From contig DHMO01000044.1 of the NCBI GenBank assembly GCA_002405835.1, positions 46,660-91,597 on the forward strand: a stretch of DNA of 44,938 bases, read 5' to 3'. The notes beneath the pieces were generated by a model. It was not told the DNA's origin and searched no databases. It was given only the letters and a program-made list of their open reading frames with translations. Each line of letters begins with the position of its first letter. Within the stretch, counting starts at the first letter, position 1. This document shows, in pieces, positions 8,101 through 16,506 of this stretch. Origin of the DNA: Lentisphaeria bacterium UBA4640 (GTDB lineage Bacteria; Verrucomicrobiota; Lentisphaeria; Victivallales; UBA1829). Made by a program: the position numbers and the translations under genes.

Positions 8101-9552
8101 GAAGACGCACAGATCAACGTCGCCGGGGCGCTCTGGGAGGAACATATTTCTCCTGCATACGCTGCGGCGGAAATCTGGAAAAGCGATTTTTCGCGCGGCG
8201 TCTTACGCCGTCCGCTTGACTACGCTCTGCTTGCGGACAGCCGGGAACTAGGGCTCGACCTGAACAATCCGTCGCTCCGCCTTTCCTCCGGCCGCGCGTC
8301 GCTCGGTTTTGCCGGAACCCCTGGAGATGCTCCGGCGTTCCGTCTGTACCGTCAGTTCTCCGGGACGCCCGGACTGCATCTGCTCTTTTCCGGTTCCGGA
8401 AGCATGACGCTGACTCCGTCCGCTCCGCAACTGAAGGCCGGTTCTGCGATTGCTCCGTGGACAGTCGGCGAAGTTCGTGTGACTGACCTCGGCTGTGATT
8501 ACCGGATTGAGAATAATCACTACCGGATCACGATCAGCAAAAAAGGCGGCATGGTGCGTGAATTCACCGGCAAATCCTCCGGAGCAAAAGCGGTGCGGAA
8601 TGCGGAAGTCATTCTGCGCGACAGAAAGTCCGGACGTCTTCTGCGTTCCGGCGTCGATTACGAGAGCCGTCTTGTCTGGAAACGGACTGCGGACGGTGTG
8701 CGTTTGACTGTGGATTCCGAACTGCGCGGGGATTACGCGCAGAGCGAGCGGTTCCCGGTTCTCTGCTCAACGGAATTCGTGTTCCGCGATTCCGCGGAAA
8801 TCTCATTCCGCTATGAAGTTTCCGCCGCGGTGCTCAGCATTCCCCGTGCGGAACTCGGTCTGCGCCTGACCGGAACGGACGGCAAGGAGAAAATTCTGCC
8901 GTTCCTGCTTGATGCGCCTTTCCGTCCGAAACAGGTTTGCGGACAGAGCTTTTCGTTTCATCCGGAACAGGGCGTCCGGGAGACGGCGCGCACAGCGAAG
9001 CCGCTGACTCCTGCGGAACCGGCGGATTTTTCCGCTCTGCTCTGCCGGACAGCGCAGGATGGAAGCGTTCTTTACCAGACTTGCGATACTCCGGCTCCGG
9101 GAACGGGTGTGAATCTGAACTTCCGCGCTTTCCCGACCGTCCGGAACGGCGAAGCGGTTCTGGAACTGCGTTTCCCCGACCCGAATGTCTGCCGGACCGT
9201 TTCGCCTGCCAATCTTCCGCGCGGACGCTGGAGGCTTTCCATTGCATACAGCGGCGAGGGTGTGTTTACGGAACCGGAGAAATTCCGCCAGTCCGCCTGG
9301 AATCCGAACTGGCGAGACGGAAAAAACGCTCCGGCGAGAGTCGGTGTTGCGCTCGCATATCTGCGCAAGGATGGAACGGCAGGCACGGTTTCGCGCACGT
9401 TTGAGATTTCCGGAACGGTCCCGCGCACGGTGAAAACGTGGGATTTTGAGATTCCGGAAGACGGGGCGTCGCCGGTGGTGCGGATCAATGCAAAGCTCCG
9501 CGAGGAGAGCCGTCTGTTCATTCATGCGGTCAAACTGGAAGAGGTCAAATGA
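5101..9552 (+). CDS. Very large secreted GH13-like (alpha-amylase superfamily) multidomain protein
   Basis: The 1483-residue protein has a signal peptide (MKMRNLFALFCLSLGMTCFA) and an N-terminal domain shared with the preceding gene. A beta-rich region (about 180-440) follows, then a TIM barrel (about 450-790). GH13-type regions can be placed: region I as QDIVPHGG (D534, H538), region II as KAYRVDAAAG with likely nucleophile D591, region III as WSMLETHGYP with likely acid/base E681, and region IV as LSNDDRIALY (D744), where the usual Asn-His-Asp is Asn-Asp-Asp. An amylase-like beta domain (FGILNFSAEP) comes next. The last ~680 residues hold further beta-sandwich regions such as VETDAYVFEFDRATGLPLS. 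It overlaps both neighbours by ATGA. Activity on an alpha-glucan is likely but unproven; the His replacement and length point to an unusual subfamily. Confidence 0.8.
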   Translation: MKMRNLFALFCLSLGMTCFAEPALSVNIVGVSPGSTFSLISAGEGLTAEHPHWNKNESQRQRWIWAYSPEIQDNQWRKFEIRFKIDRSQPVHISIARQRALAGEKYPLLELRNLKGAGFQLTPGAWEASSVLPRAVPEEKGAILIPDGANIRQVVSISRNDERVLSGEFRFTDKSSVRSELPPLVFESRGWKLSVDADGGLWNSLSKDGKTIFSGVFPPFEMELGDGSAVAGGSDTRLISHEFNAEKGTLALTYQAEDWLFTDKLTFGDGAAGRLRRDFSFQYTGNNPDMRFGTVKFHYPFSPKGEYLFPGTFFNSPDGIWSGRHNCSGDGQPVHARGKLESLYSGIRLWVPHYVGVQIVKLADGPVLFWGRKAEREGGNTLLTRRGGFAEIVSTVSCAGWAEKGKIQTLDPLYVEICPSPTVAEALRRDVPEFYRATGQTAPADRPEEVYDARIFGSFFPRFQMASLDALRRAETERVRDMGFNVFYLPPVQVGGTRYSPFNFRVMDYTTGTFGDYRALVNALNANGIELMQDIVPHGGDATALGERLFNLHGLTMRDRAADFNSPSWNRKMADHIRFYSQMGAKAYRVDAAAGSSGQNWRRAGHGVPRSYHYRFRNQANPAGDPLPSGVWERYLSENGGSVPALEYDRASMSGLAGALHMAHSIRTAAREVNGGWSMLETHGYPYTREGDLCYDVLMRKIPYKFGTIPADKIVRETARYLTESRLADVPGALYLRNILSNDDRIALYSCGFAVSRPMHAMLYFTEGVPLAYSDGMYGNYRFFQKLNALRERYPALRHGVPVYRAEGNLLTIERTLPEETVFGILNFSAEPQNFSASLPEPLRNAALIDAMTGRAVTHKGEGVALTVPPFGAVLLAAGEPEGPVPAAEMQTRKGTALKLSGNRVETDAYVFEFDRATGLPLSLADRSGKQLSGKWLLLTDGKVIPESAEKAVVRNENGVVEVASKSGRASWRFLCRPDRVEVSLSLPGDRSMLVPAVKLEDAQINVAGALWEEHISPAYAAAEIWKSDFSRGVLRRPLDYALLADSRELGLDLNNPSLRLSSGRASLGFAGTPGDAPAFRLYRQFSGTPGLHLLFSGSGSMTLTPSAPQLKAGSAIAPWTVGEVRVTDLGCDYRIENNHYRITISKKGGMVREFTGKSSGAKAVRNAEVILRDRKSGRLLRSGVDYESRLVWKRTADGVRLTVDSELRGDYAQSERFPVLCSTEFVFRDSAEISFRYEVSAAVLSIPRAELGLRLTGTDGKEKILPFLLDAPFRPKQVCGQSFSFHPEQGVRETARTAKPLTPAEPADFSALLCRTAQDGSVLYQTCDTPAPGTGVNLNFRAFPTVRNGEAVLELRFPDPNVCRTVSPANLPRGRWRLSIAYSGEGVFTEPEKFRQSAWNPNWRDGKNAPARVGVALAYLRKDGTAGTVSRTFEISGTVPRTVKTWDFEIPEDGASPVVRINAKLREESRLFIHAVKLEEVK

Positions 9553-10463
9553 AACATCTGTTCTGTTTTGCCGCGCTCCTGATGCTCCCCGTCTTCGGCG
9601 GGGAATATCAGGTTCCGGAGGCGGACGCCGCGCTTGAGCGGGAGCTGGATTATTATTGCACAAACCGTTCCGGTTCTCCTGCGGAATTCCGTGCGGATTA
9701 CGTCCGCTCGGCATTCGGGCAGATTGTGCGCGGACAGCTTCTGCGCCGGAAAGCCGTGCCTTCCGATGCGGATGCACGGCGGATTCTGACCGGGCTCCGC
9801 GATGAAATCCGCACGGGCTGGGCGTGGAAAGAAAAGTCGCGTGAAGTTACAATCCCGTATCTTTCCCGTGCGCCGGAGATTGACGGCTGCGTGAATCCGG
9901 AGGAGTGGGCGGATGCGCTTGTGTTCCGGGATGAGTTTCTGCGCAGTTCCGTGACCCGCCGCACCCCCGCGGCGGTCTGGCGGATCGGCTATGACCGTGA
10001 ATATCTCTACTGGAGCGCGGAGATTCCCGATTCCGATGTGCAGGTAAATAGCCGGAAGCCCTACATGGCGGATTCGCTGGAGCTGTTTGTCATGCCTGAA
10101 ATCCGTCTGAGAACCTATTGCGAAGTTGTGATTCATTCCGGTCCGGGTAGTTACACCCGCTGGTGCACGACCGGACACGGAGGAGTCTATCAGCTTTACG
10201 ACTGGACGCCGGACGGATTTCATTATGTGGTGAAACGGACGGAATCCGGCTGGAGCGCAGAAGCCCGGCTGGCGTTCCGCGAGCTCCCCGGTTATCTGCT
10301 CGGCAACCCGCCGGAAGCCGGACAGCAGATCCGTTTCCAGCTGATCCGCACCGACCTCAGCGGCGGGCGCAACACGTATACAACCCCCGTTCCGTTTCTG
10401 TACGACGGGCACAATATCTACGGGTACATCCGCGCGACGCTGGGGAAACAGAAGCGCGATTGA
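9549..10463 (+). CDS. Secreted CBM9/DOMON-like carbohydrate-binding protein
   Basis: The 304-residue product has a short signal peptide (MKHLFCFAALLMLPVFGG), a charged helical segment (about 20-90) and a CBM9-like beta-sandwich from about 95. Landmarks are APEIDGCVNPEEWADA, AVWRIGYDREYLYWSAEIPD, a DSLELFV strand, and a late GWSAEARLAF strand. Such domains bind glycans or occur in extracytoplasmic sugar-processing proteins. Its start overlaps the stop of the GH13-like gene by four bases, making it the last gene of the locus A run. It may be a binding partner of the preceding enzyme; no catalytic motif is visible. Confidence 0.75.
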   Translation: MKHLFCFAALLMLPVFGGEYQVPEADAALERELDYYCTNRSGSPAEFRADYVRSAFGQIVRGQLLRRKAVPSDADARRILTGLRDEIRTGWAWKEKSREVTIPYLSRAPEIDGCVNPEEWADALVFRDEFLRSSVTRRTPAAVWRIGYDREYLYWSAEIPDSDVQVNSRKPYMADSLELFVMPEIRLRTYCEVVIHSGPGSYTRWCTTGHGGVYQLYDWTPDGFHYVVKRTESGWSAEARLAFRELPGYLLGNPPEAGQQIRFQLIRTDLSGGRNTYTTPVPFLYDGHNIYGYIRATLGKQKRD

Positions 10464-10470
10464 GGGAAAC

Positions 10471-10758
10471 TCAGTTTTCGTATTTCAGAATCAGTTCGTT
10501 CTCTTTGCAGAGATTGTATTTTTCACGCGCGACTTTTTCCGCTGCGGCGGGGCTGTGTTCGAGGTCATGAACTTCCCGGTTCAGAGAGACGCTTTCGTCA
10601 ATCTTTTCCTGAAGTTCATGATTCAGTTTCGAAAGGTCCTGCTGCAGCGCATTGCTGCGGTTGTATGCGGGCCAGACGAAGTGGAGCGAAAGGCCGAAAA
10701 TCAGGAGAAGAAGAACGAACAGCAGGATGGATACCGCCTTTTGAACTTTGGTTGTCAT
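10471..10758 (-). CDS. FtsB/DivIC-type septum formation initiator protein
   Basis: A 95-residue single-pass membrane protein: short cytoplasmic N-terminus, TM helix at about 9-30, a coiled coil (about 35-65, LQQDLSKLNHELQEKIDESV), then the family end motif AAEKVAREKYNLCKENELIL. This matches FtsB/DivIC, which bridges FtsL and FtsQ/DivIB at the division site. AAAGGAG precedes the ATG, and it has its own promoter just upstream. It converges with the CBM9-like gene with only 7 bases between the stops. Whether it should be called FtsB or DivIC cannot be decided from sequence. Confidence 0.82.
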   Translation of the reverse strand: MTTKVQKAVSILLFVLLLLIFGLSLHFVWPAYNRSNALQQDLSKLNHELQEKIDESVSLNREVHDLEHSPAAAEKVAREKYNLCKENELILKYEN

Positions 10759-10782
10759 GTCACTTCTCCTTTCGTTTCCTTT

Positions 10783-10810
10783 AATATAATCTGCTGCGGG
10801 AAAAATGCAA
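10783..10810 (-). promoter_or_regulatory. Promoter of the ftsB-like gene
   Basis: On the minus strand TTGCAT (10810-10805) and TATATT (10788-10783) are 16 bases apart, about 25 bases upstream of the ATG at 10758 and immediately after the tyrA stop. Confidence 0.55.
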
Positions 10811-10816
10811 CAGAGA

Positions 10817-11686
10817 TCAGTATTTTTTATACTTCATCCATTCGTCGCGCAAGGCTTTGCCGCGTCCGAACTCTCGTTCGAATCCATCGAAATCGCCGGC
10901 CTGGATCTGTTCGGCCATCGCCTCGAAGCGCTTTGCGAATGACCTGAGCGAATCGACGACGGCGGGAACATTGTGTTCAATGATTTCGCGCCACATCTGC
11001 GGAGAGCTGGAGGCGATGCGCGAAGTGTCGCGGAACCCCGTCGCCGAGCCGGAAAAACGGAGACGGCGTTTCGCTTCCGAATCAACATCCAGAGTTGCAA
11101 GGGTCAGCGCGCTGGCGACGACATGGGTCAGATGACTCGTATGCGCCACCAGGTCGTCATGTTCCGCTGCGTTGATGCGCGTGGTGTTGGTGCCGATCGA
11201 GCGCCAGAGTTTTTCCACTTCCTCCGTATCCTCTTCGCGCGCTCCGGCGGGCGGAACGACAAAGACGTCGGCGTTTGCGTAAAGGGTCGGGAACCCGTTT
11301 TCAGGACCCGTTTTCTCAGTTCCGGCCATCGGATGCCCGCCGATGAAACGGGCATTTGCGGAGAGCGCCGCCTGCTCGATGACGCTCTTGACACTGCCGA
11401 TATCGGTCAGGACCGCGCCGGGTTTCATGAGATGCGAATACTGTTTGATGTATTCGATGATCTGCGGGATCGGCACACAGAGAATGAGAATATCCGCGTC
11501 GGAAAACGCCTCTTCGGGAGCCGCATAGCCGCGGTCGATGACGTCGTGTTCCAGCGCCCATTGCGTTACGGCGGGACGGCGCGTCCAGCCGCTGCGTTCG
11601 TAGCCGCTGTTTTTCAGCGCCATTCCGAGCGAGGAGCCGAGAAGCCCGATCCCGATGATTGCCGCGTTTTTCCGTTGCGTGTTCAT
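10817..11686 (-). CDS. tyrA: Prephenate dehydrogenase (tyrosine biosynthesis)
   Basis: A 289-residue cytosolic enzyme. It has an N-terminal NAD(P) Rossmann fold with GIGLLGSSLG, VPIPQIIEYI and LTDIGSVKS, the signature GGHPMAGTEKTG of prephenate/arogenate dehydrogenases, and a helical C-terminal dimerisation domain with HDDLVAHTSHLTHV. It oxidatively decarboxylates prephenate to 4-hydroxyphenylpyruvate (or arogenate to tyrosine). There is no chorismate mutase or ACT domain, so this is the short monofunctional form. The start is 2 bases after the pyrF stop with only a weak ribosome binding site, which suggests coupled translation as the last gene of the gpmI-exonuclease-rlmI-pyrF-tyrA run. Confidence 0.92.
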   Translation of the reverse strand: MNTQRKNAAIIGIGLLGSSLGMALKNSGYERSGWTRRPAVTQWALEHDVIDRGYAAPEEAFSDADILILCVPIPQIIEYIKQYSHLMKPGAVLTDIGSVKSVIEQAALSANARFIGGHPMAGTEKTGPENGFPTLYANADVFVVPPAGAREEDTEEVEKLWRSIGTNTTRINAAEHDDLVAHTSHLTHVVASALTLATLDVDSEAKRRLRFSGSATGFRDTSRIASSSPQMWREIIEHNVPAVVDSLRSFAKRFEAMAEQIQAGDFDGFEREFGRGKALRDEWMKYKKY

Positions 11687-11688
11687 GT

Positions 11689-12504
11689 TCAGCGATACCG
11701 GTTGATTGTGTCGCGGAGTGTTGCGGCCGCCTTGCGCGCCGCTTCGGCGAAGTCATCGCCGTTTGAGGCGTAGATGATGCCGCGCGAGGAGTTGATGATG
11801 AGACCGTTGCCGCGGCTGTCGACGCCGTTCTTCATGACCTTTTCCACATCGCCGCCCTGTGCGCCGATTCCGGGGACGAGCAGCGGGGTGTCGCCGACGA
11901 TGCGGCGGATTTCTCCGAGTTCCTCCGGGAAGGTTGCGCCCGCGACGAGAAGGGTGTTGCCGTTGTAGTTCCACGGTCCGGCGATCAGCTTCGCCACATG
12001 TTTGTAAAGCTCGATTCCCTCCGCGGTTTTGATTTCCTGAATCTCTTTTGCGCCCGGATTGGAGGTGCGGCAGAGGACGACGACTCCCTTGTCCGCATGG
12101 TCGAGGAACGGCTTGATTGCATCCATGCCCATGTAGGGGTTGACGGTGACGGCGTCGGCCTCAAAACGTTCAAACGCTTCGTGCGCGTACATGTTGGTGG
12201 TTGCGCCGATATCCGCGCGCTTGGCGTCGAGAATGACGGGGATCGCGGGGTGGTTTTTCTTGAGGTAGCGCATGGTCATGAGAAGGTCTTCATCGGCGGA
12301 CTGTCCGGCGTAGTAGGCGATCTGCGGTTTGTAGCAGCAGACGAGATCTGCGGTTGCGTCGATGAGGGCTTTGTTGAATTCAAAGATCGGGTGTTCCTTT
12401 TCGCGGACGCACGCCGGGAGCTTGTTGAGGTCGGGGTCGAGTCCCACGCAGACGAGCGATTTTGACTTGTCCCATGCGTTGTTGAGCATTTCCATGAATT
12501 TCAT
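11689..12504 (-). CDS. pyrF: Orotidine 5'-phosphate decarboxylase (type 2)
   Basis: A 271-residue enzyme that makes UMP from OMP in pyrimidine synthesis. It carries VCVGLDPDLNKLP near the N-terminus, the catalytic D-x-K-x-x-D block as LDAKRADIGATTNMYA, DAVTVNPYMGMD, and the C-terminal phosphate-binding segment LLVPGIGAQGGD. Length and the LDPDLNKLP motif fit the type 2 group. ATG 12504 is chosen over upstream codons because GGAGA is 8 bases before it and MKFMEMLNNAWDKS is a normal beginning. It starts 16 bases after the rlmI stop. Confidence 0.93.
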   Translation of the reverse strand: MKFMEMLNNAWDKSKSLVCVGLDPDLNKLPACVREKEHPIFEFNKALIDATADLVCCYKPQIAYYAGQSADEDLLMTMRYLKKNHPAIPVILDAKRADIGATTNMYAHEAFERFEADAVTVNPYMGMDAIKPFLDHADKGVVVLCRTSNPGAKEIQEIKTAEGIELYKHVAKLIAGPWNYNGNTLLVAGATFPEELGEIRRIVGDTPLLVPGIGAQGGDVEKVMKNGVDSRGNGLIINSSRGIIYASNGDDFAEAARKAAATLRDTINRYR

Positions 12505-12520
12505 GATGCGTTCTCCAGTA

Positions 12521-13714
12521 TTATAAAGTTCCAAGTTTGATTCCGGTAATGCCCTTGAGGTAGCGTCCTTCGGGGAAGTTCGCCGCAACGGGATGGTCGG
12601 GCCCCTGTTCGAGATGCCCGGTGATGCGGAAATCGGCTTTTGCATCGCATGCGGCGGAATCGACGACTTTTGCGAACAGATCGTCGTTCATTGCGCCGGA
12701 GCATGAGAATGTGAAGAGCCGTCCGCCGGGGGCGAGCAGTTTCATTGCAAGCAGATTGATATCTTTGTATGCGCGCGCCGCTTTCGGGACCTGCGAAACG
12801 GTTTCCGCGAACTTCGGCGGGTCGAGAATGATCAGATCGAAGGAGCGTCCCATGTCGCGGCATTTGCGCAGGAACTGGAAGACGTCCGCTTCGTGTGTTT
12901 CGAACTGTTCCGGTGTGAATCCGTTCAGCTCCGCATTTGCCCGTGCGAGCTCCAGCGCGGGAGCGGAGGAGTCCACGTTCAGCACATGTTCCGCGCCTCC
13001 GCGTGCGGCGGCGAGTCCGAATCCGCCGGTGTAGCAGAAGCAGTTCAGAACATTTTTTGCGCCCTTTGCCGCATTCATGACGGCGAGGCGGCTGAGACGC
13101 TGATCCAGATAGAAGCCCGTTTTGTGTCCGGTGCGCGGATTCATACTGTAGCGGACTCCGTTTTCGGTGAATTCAATTGTCTCGGGAAGTTCTTCTCCGG
13201 CGAGCGGACCGCATGAAGGTTCGAGTCCCTCCTTTGTGCGTGAGTCGACGTCGGAGCGTTCATAGACTCCCTTTGCGTAGTGCAGAGCGGCATTTGCGAT
13301 TCCCGCACGGTGGAAGTCCGCGCCCGCCGAGCTGAGCTGGCAGACTGCATAGCCGCTGTAGATATCGATGATTACGCCGGGGAGCCCGTCGGATTCCGCA
13401 TTGACGAGACGGAACGCGTCGGGAAGAGTGCCGAATGCCGCTTTGCGCAGTTCAAATGCTTTTTGAAAGCGGCGGTCGAAGAATGCCTGGTCGATTGCTT
13501 CATCTTCCTGAAACGTCCAGACGCGTGCGGTGAGGCGCGATTCCGGGGAGAGCGATGCGAGCGCGAGAAAATGGTGCTTGGAGTCACCGATTACAACATC
13601 GGCGCCCTTGACCGGTTCGCCGTTGATTTCAGCGACGGCTCCCGAGAAGATCCACGGGTGGCGGCGCAGCAGGGATTTTTCGCGTCCCTCTTTGAGTATA
13701 AGTTCAAGTGGCAT
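12521..13714 (-). CDS. rlmI: RlmI-like 23S rRNA (cytosine-5)-methyltransferase
   Basis: A 397-residue class I SAM-dependent methyltransferase. It has an N-terminal PUA domain (LLRRHPWIFSGAVAEI), a central beta-barrel region with LVNAESDGLPGVIIDIY, and a Rossmann domain with NCFCYTGGFGLAAARGGA (SAM site), LNVDSS and the catalytic-loop motif DLIILDPPKFAET. The order and length are those of RlmI, which makes m5C1962 of 23S rRNA in E. coli; the exact target base here is assumed. Its ATG shares one base with the stop of the exonuclease gene (TGATG), so the two are translationally coupled. Confidence 0.85.
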   Translation of the reverse strand: MPLELILKEGREKSLLRRHPWIFSGAVAEINGEPVKGADVVIGDSKHHFLALASLSPESRLTARVWTFQEDEAIDQAFFDRRFQKAFELRKAAFGTLPDAFRLVNAESDGLPGVIIDIYSGYAVCQLSSAGADFHRAGIANAALHYAKGVYERSDVDSRTKEGLEPSCGPLAGEELPETIEFTENGVRYSMNPRTGHKTGFYLDQRLSRLAVMNAAKGAKNVLNCFCYTGGFGLAAARGGAEHVLNVDSSAPALELARANAELNGFTPEQFETHEADVFQFLRKCRDMGRSFDLIILDPPKFAETVSQVPKAARAYKDINLLAMKLLAPGGRLFTFSCSGAMNDDLFAKVVDSAACDAKADFRITGHLEQGPDHPVAANFPEGRYLKGITGIKLGTL

Positions 13715-14691
13715 CAGAACAGGTCCATCTGCGTCATGGAATCAGACGCTTTTTCGGGTTCAGGTTCCGGAGCGGATTCGGCGAAAGCGAAGAGATCGTT
13801 TTCCGGTTCCGGCGGCTCCGGTCCGGCAATCGCGTCGATCTCTTTGAGAATGCTTTTGAGCGACATTTTTTTTGCGATTGCGCGGATTGCGGCGAAATCC
13901 GGTTCGGTGCGGCGGACGCTGTCGAGTGTCCACACCGTTCCTTCCGGGGGGACGTCATCCAGTCGCACGAGTTTGAGATTGGTTGCAAACCGGTCTTTGG
14001 CGTCTTCCAGTTTTTTGCGGAGTGTGTCGCGTTTGACCTCGTCGAGGTGCGCGAACATGTTTTCCGCGGAGCCGAACTGGTTGAGGAGTGCGGCGGCGGT
14101 CTTGGGGCCGACTCCGGGAACGCCGGGGATGTTGTCTGCGGTATCGCCCACGAGCGCGAGATAATCGGCGATCTGCCCGGGTGCAATGCCGAACTTCTCC
14201 TTGACCTCTTCGATTCCGCGTTTTGCGACATCGCCCGCCGGATTTGGGACGAGCATGGAGACGCGGGAGTCGATGATCTGCGAAATATCCTTGTCGCCGG
14301 AGAAGATGAAGATCTGGTTTTGCGGGAAAGTTTTTGCGAGCGAGGCGATCAGATCGTCCGCTTCATAACCTTCGTGTTCAATGAGGCTCCATCCGAATGC
14401 CCGGACGAGTTCCCGAATGACGGGAATCTGGACTTTGAGTTCGTCGGGCATCGGCGGACGGTTTGCCTTGTAGTCGGGGGCGAGCTCCATGCGGAATGCG
14501 GGCTTGCCCTTGTCGAACACGAATGCGCCGTTTTGCGAGGGATGTTCCCTGTGCAGTTTGAGCAGGAACTTCGTCATCGCGAAAACGGCGTTTGTCGGCA
14601 CGCCGTCCGGAGTCGAGAGATAGCGCACGGCATGGAAGCCGCGGTAAATCTGCGCATACGAATCAACCAGCAGGATCGGCGTGTCGTTCAT
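13714..14691 (-). CDS. Stand-alone 5'-3' exonuclease (PolA N-terminal domain family)
   Basis: The 325-residue protein matches the flap-nuclease domain of DNA polymerase I: LLVDSYAQIYRGFHAV, AFVFDKGKPAFR, the acidic EGYEADDLIASLA, IFSGDKDISQII, and the helix-three-turn-helix LVGDTADNIPGVPGVGPKTA. It has no polymerase or proofreading domain. Such proteins remove 5' flaps and RNA primers. The last ~60 residues are acidic and poorly conserved. It starts 3 bases after the gpmI stop and shares one base with rlmI. It may back up PolA or serve a genome whose PolA lacks this domain; PolA is not in the window. Confidence 0.88.
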   Translation of the reverse strand: MNDTPILLVDSYAQIYRGFHAVRYLSTPDGVPTNAVFAMTKFLLKLHREHPSQNGAFVFDKGKPAFRMELAPDYKANRPPMPDELKVQIPVIRELVRAFGWSLIEHEGYEADDLIASLAKTFPQNQIFIFSGDKDISQIIDSRVSMLVPNPAGDVAKRGIEEVKEKFGIAPGQIADYLALVGDTADNIPGVPGVGPKTAAALLNQFGSAENMFAHLDEVKRDTLRKKLEDAKDRFATNLKLVRLDDVPPEGTVWTLDSVRRTEPDFAAIRAIAKKMSLKSILKEIDAIAGPEPPEPENDLFAFAESAPEPEPEKASDSMTQMDLF

Positions 14692-14694
14692 GGC

Positions 14695-16341
14695 TTACTT
14701 CCAGGTGAGGACGGATTTATCGTATTCCGCGGGGGCGACGAATCCGAGGAGTTCGGCGCAGGTTCCCGCGATGGAGCTGATGCCGAGTCCGGAATTCAGT
14801 TCCTGCGAGTATTCGCCCTTGTAGCCCGGGTCATAGATAAAGCAGGGAACCGGGTTGAGGGAGTGGCTGGTCTTGCGGCGCGGTTCGCCGTTCTTGTCCA
14901 GCTTCACAGCGCCGGCCTTGTCGTGCTCGAACATGTCGTCCGCATTGCCGTGGTCGGCGGTGCAGAGGAGAATTCCGCCCGCTTTTTCGACGGCGGCGGC
15001 GAGTCTCTGGAGGCAGAGATCAAGAGCGCCCATGCCGACCTGCACAGCCTGGTAGTTGCCGGTGTGACCGACCATGTCGCCGTTCGGGTAGTTGAGGCGG
15101 ATGAAGTCGTACTTGCCGGATTCGATTGCGGCAATGACGGCGTCGGTGATTTCCGCGCACTGCATCCACGGACGCTGTTCGAACGGGATGATGTCGGAGG
15201 GGATTTCCTGATAGGTTTCGAGCTCTTCGTTGAACTTGCCGGAGCGGTTGCCGTTGAAGAAGTAGGTGACGTGTCCGTACTTCTGTGTTTCGCTGATGGC
15301 GAACTGGCGGACGCCGCTGTTGCAGAGGTATTCGCCGATGGTGTTGTTGATTTCCGGCGGGTTGACGAGGTAGTTGTTCGGAATGTGGAGGTCGCCGTCG
15401 TATTCCATCATGCCGGCGTAGAAGACCTTCGGATTCGGAACGCGCTCGAACTTGTCGAACTTGGGATCATCGAACGCTTCGCTGATCTCAATCGCACGGT
15501 CGCCGCGGAAGTTGAAGTAAATGACGACGTCGCCGTCCTTGATTGCTCCGACGGGGTTCTGACCGTCTTCGGAGATGACGAACGGCGGGAGATCCTGGTC
15601 AATGGCCTTGGTCTCTGCGCGGAGCGTTTCAATCGCTTCCTGAGCGGATTTGAAGAAGCGTCCTTTTCCCGCGACGTGAGTTTCCCAGCCTTTGCGGACC
15701 ATATCCCAGTTTGCGCCGTAGCGGTCCATGGTGATGTTCATGCGTCCGCCGCCGGAAGCGATGCGGTAGTCAAGCCCCTGGGCGTTGAGACCTTTGAGGT
15801 ATTCTTCAAAGGGGAGAACATAGTCGAGCGCGGAGGTTTCGGGAACGTCGCGTCCGTCGAGAAGAATGTGGAAGCGGATGGATTTGACGCCTTCCTTCTT
15901 CGCCTCTTCGACCATGCCTTTGAGGTGGTCGATATGGCTGTGGACATTGCCGTCGGAGAAGAGACCGATGAAGTGCATGGTTCCGCCTTTTTTGGCTTCT
16001 TCCACGGCTTTTTTCCAGGTTTTGCCTTCAAACATTTTGCCGGTGCGGATGGCTTCAGAGACGAGTTTTGCACCCTGCGCGAAGACGCGTCCCGCGCCCA
16101 TGGCGTTGTGTCCGACTTCGGAGTTGCCCATGTCGGCGTCGGAGGGGAGACCGACTGCGGTTCCGTGCGCTTTCAGCTGAGTATAGGGCATGGTTGCCAT
16201 GAGTTTGTGGAGGAACGGCGTGGGGGAGTCGAGAACGGCGTCTCCCTCTTTGTATTTGCCGATGCCGACGCCGTCCATGATGGCGAGGACGACGGGTCCT
16301 TTTCTGCCCTGGAATTTCGGATTGCGCTGTAAAGCCTGCAT
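14695..16341 (-). CDS. gpmI: 2,3-bisphosphoglycerate-independent phosphoglycerate mutase
   Basis: This 548-residue cytosolic glycolytic enzyme interconverts 3- and 2-phosphoglycerate. Visible landmarks are VLAIMDGVGIG (metal site), the phosphoserine loop MGNSEVGHNAMGAGR, FHILLDGRDVPETSALDY, VIYFNFRGDRAIE, and the C-terminal metal ligands in LLCTADHGNADDM and RKTSHSLNPVP. Length fits the family. AAAGGA lies 8 bases upstream of ATG 16341, and a promoter candidate precedes it. It heads the five-gene minus-strand run; pairing with rlmI, pyrF and tyrA looks like general housekeeping rather than a pathway. Confidence 0.96.
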   Translation of the reverse strand: MQALQRNPKFQGRKGPVVLAIMDGVGIGKYKEGDAVLDSPTPFLHKLMATMPYTQLKAHGTAVGLPSDADMGNSEVGHNAMGAGRVFAQGAKLVSEAIRTGKMFEGKTWKKAVEEAKKGGTMHFIGLFSDGNVHSHIDHLKGMVEEAKKEGVKSIRFHILLDGRDVPETSALDYVLPFEEYLKGLNAQGLDYRIASGGGRMNITMDRYGANWDMVRKGWETHVAGKGRFFKSAQEAIETLRAETKAIDQDLPPFVISEDGQNPVGAIKDGDVVIYFNFRGDRAIEISEAFDDPKFDKFERVPNPKVFYAGMMEYDGDLHIPNNYLVNPPEINNTIGEYLCNSGVRQFAISETQKYGHVTYFFNGNRSGKFNEELETYQEIPSDIIPFEQRPWMQCAEITDAVIAAIESGKYDFIRLNYPNGDMVGHTGNYQAVQVGMGALDLCLQRLAAAVEKAGGILLCTADHGNADDMFEHDKAGAVKLDKNGEPRRKTSHSLNPVPCFIYDPGYKGEYSQELNSGLGISSIAGTCAELLGFVAPAEYDKSVLTWK

Positions 16342-16381
16342 GATGAGTTTCCTTTCGTTTTAGAGTTTTTCTGATACCGTA

Positions 16382-16409
16382 AATTTACACCGAAACGGCG
16401 ATTTTTCAA
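16382..16409 (-). promoter_or_regulatory. Promoter of the gpmI-tyrA operon
   Basis: On the minus strand TTGAAA (16409-16404) and TAAATT (16387-16382) are 16 bases apart, giving a leader of about 35 nt before the gpmI ATG. Confidence 0.5.
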
Positions 16410-16506
16410 TCAAAGAACGCGAGTTTTTGAAAAAGCGTGTGGAAATGGCGGAAAAACGTGCTATCTTTCCGGACAGGGAAATTTAAAAAACGAAGGATGT
16501 TTTCAA

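Noticed and set aside
13708..16332. Long open frame (874 codons) on the plus strand
   Set aside because: It lies antisense to gpmI and the exonuclease gene, which have full motif sets. GC-rich third positions keep the opposite frame open; the translation is low-complexity and has no ribosome binding site.
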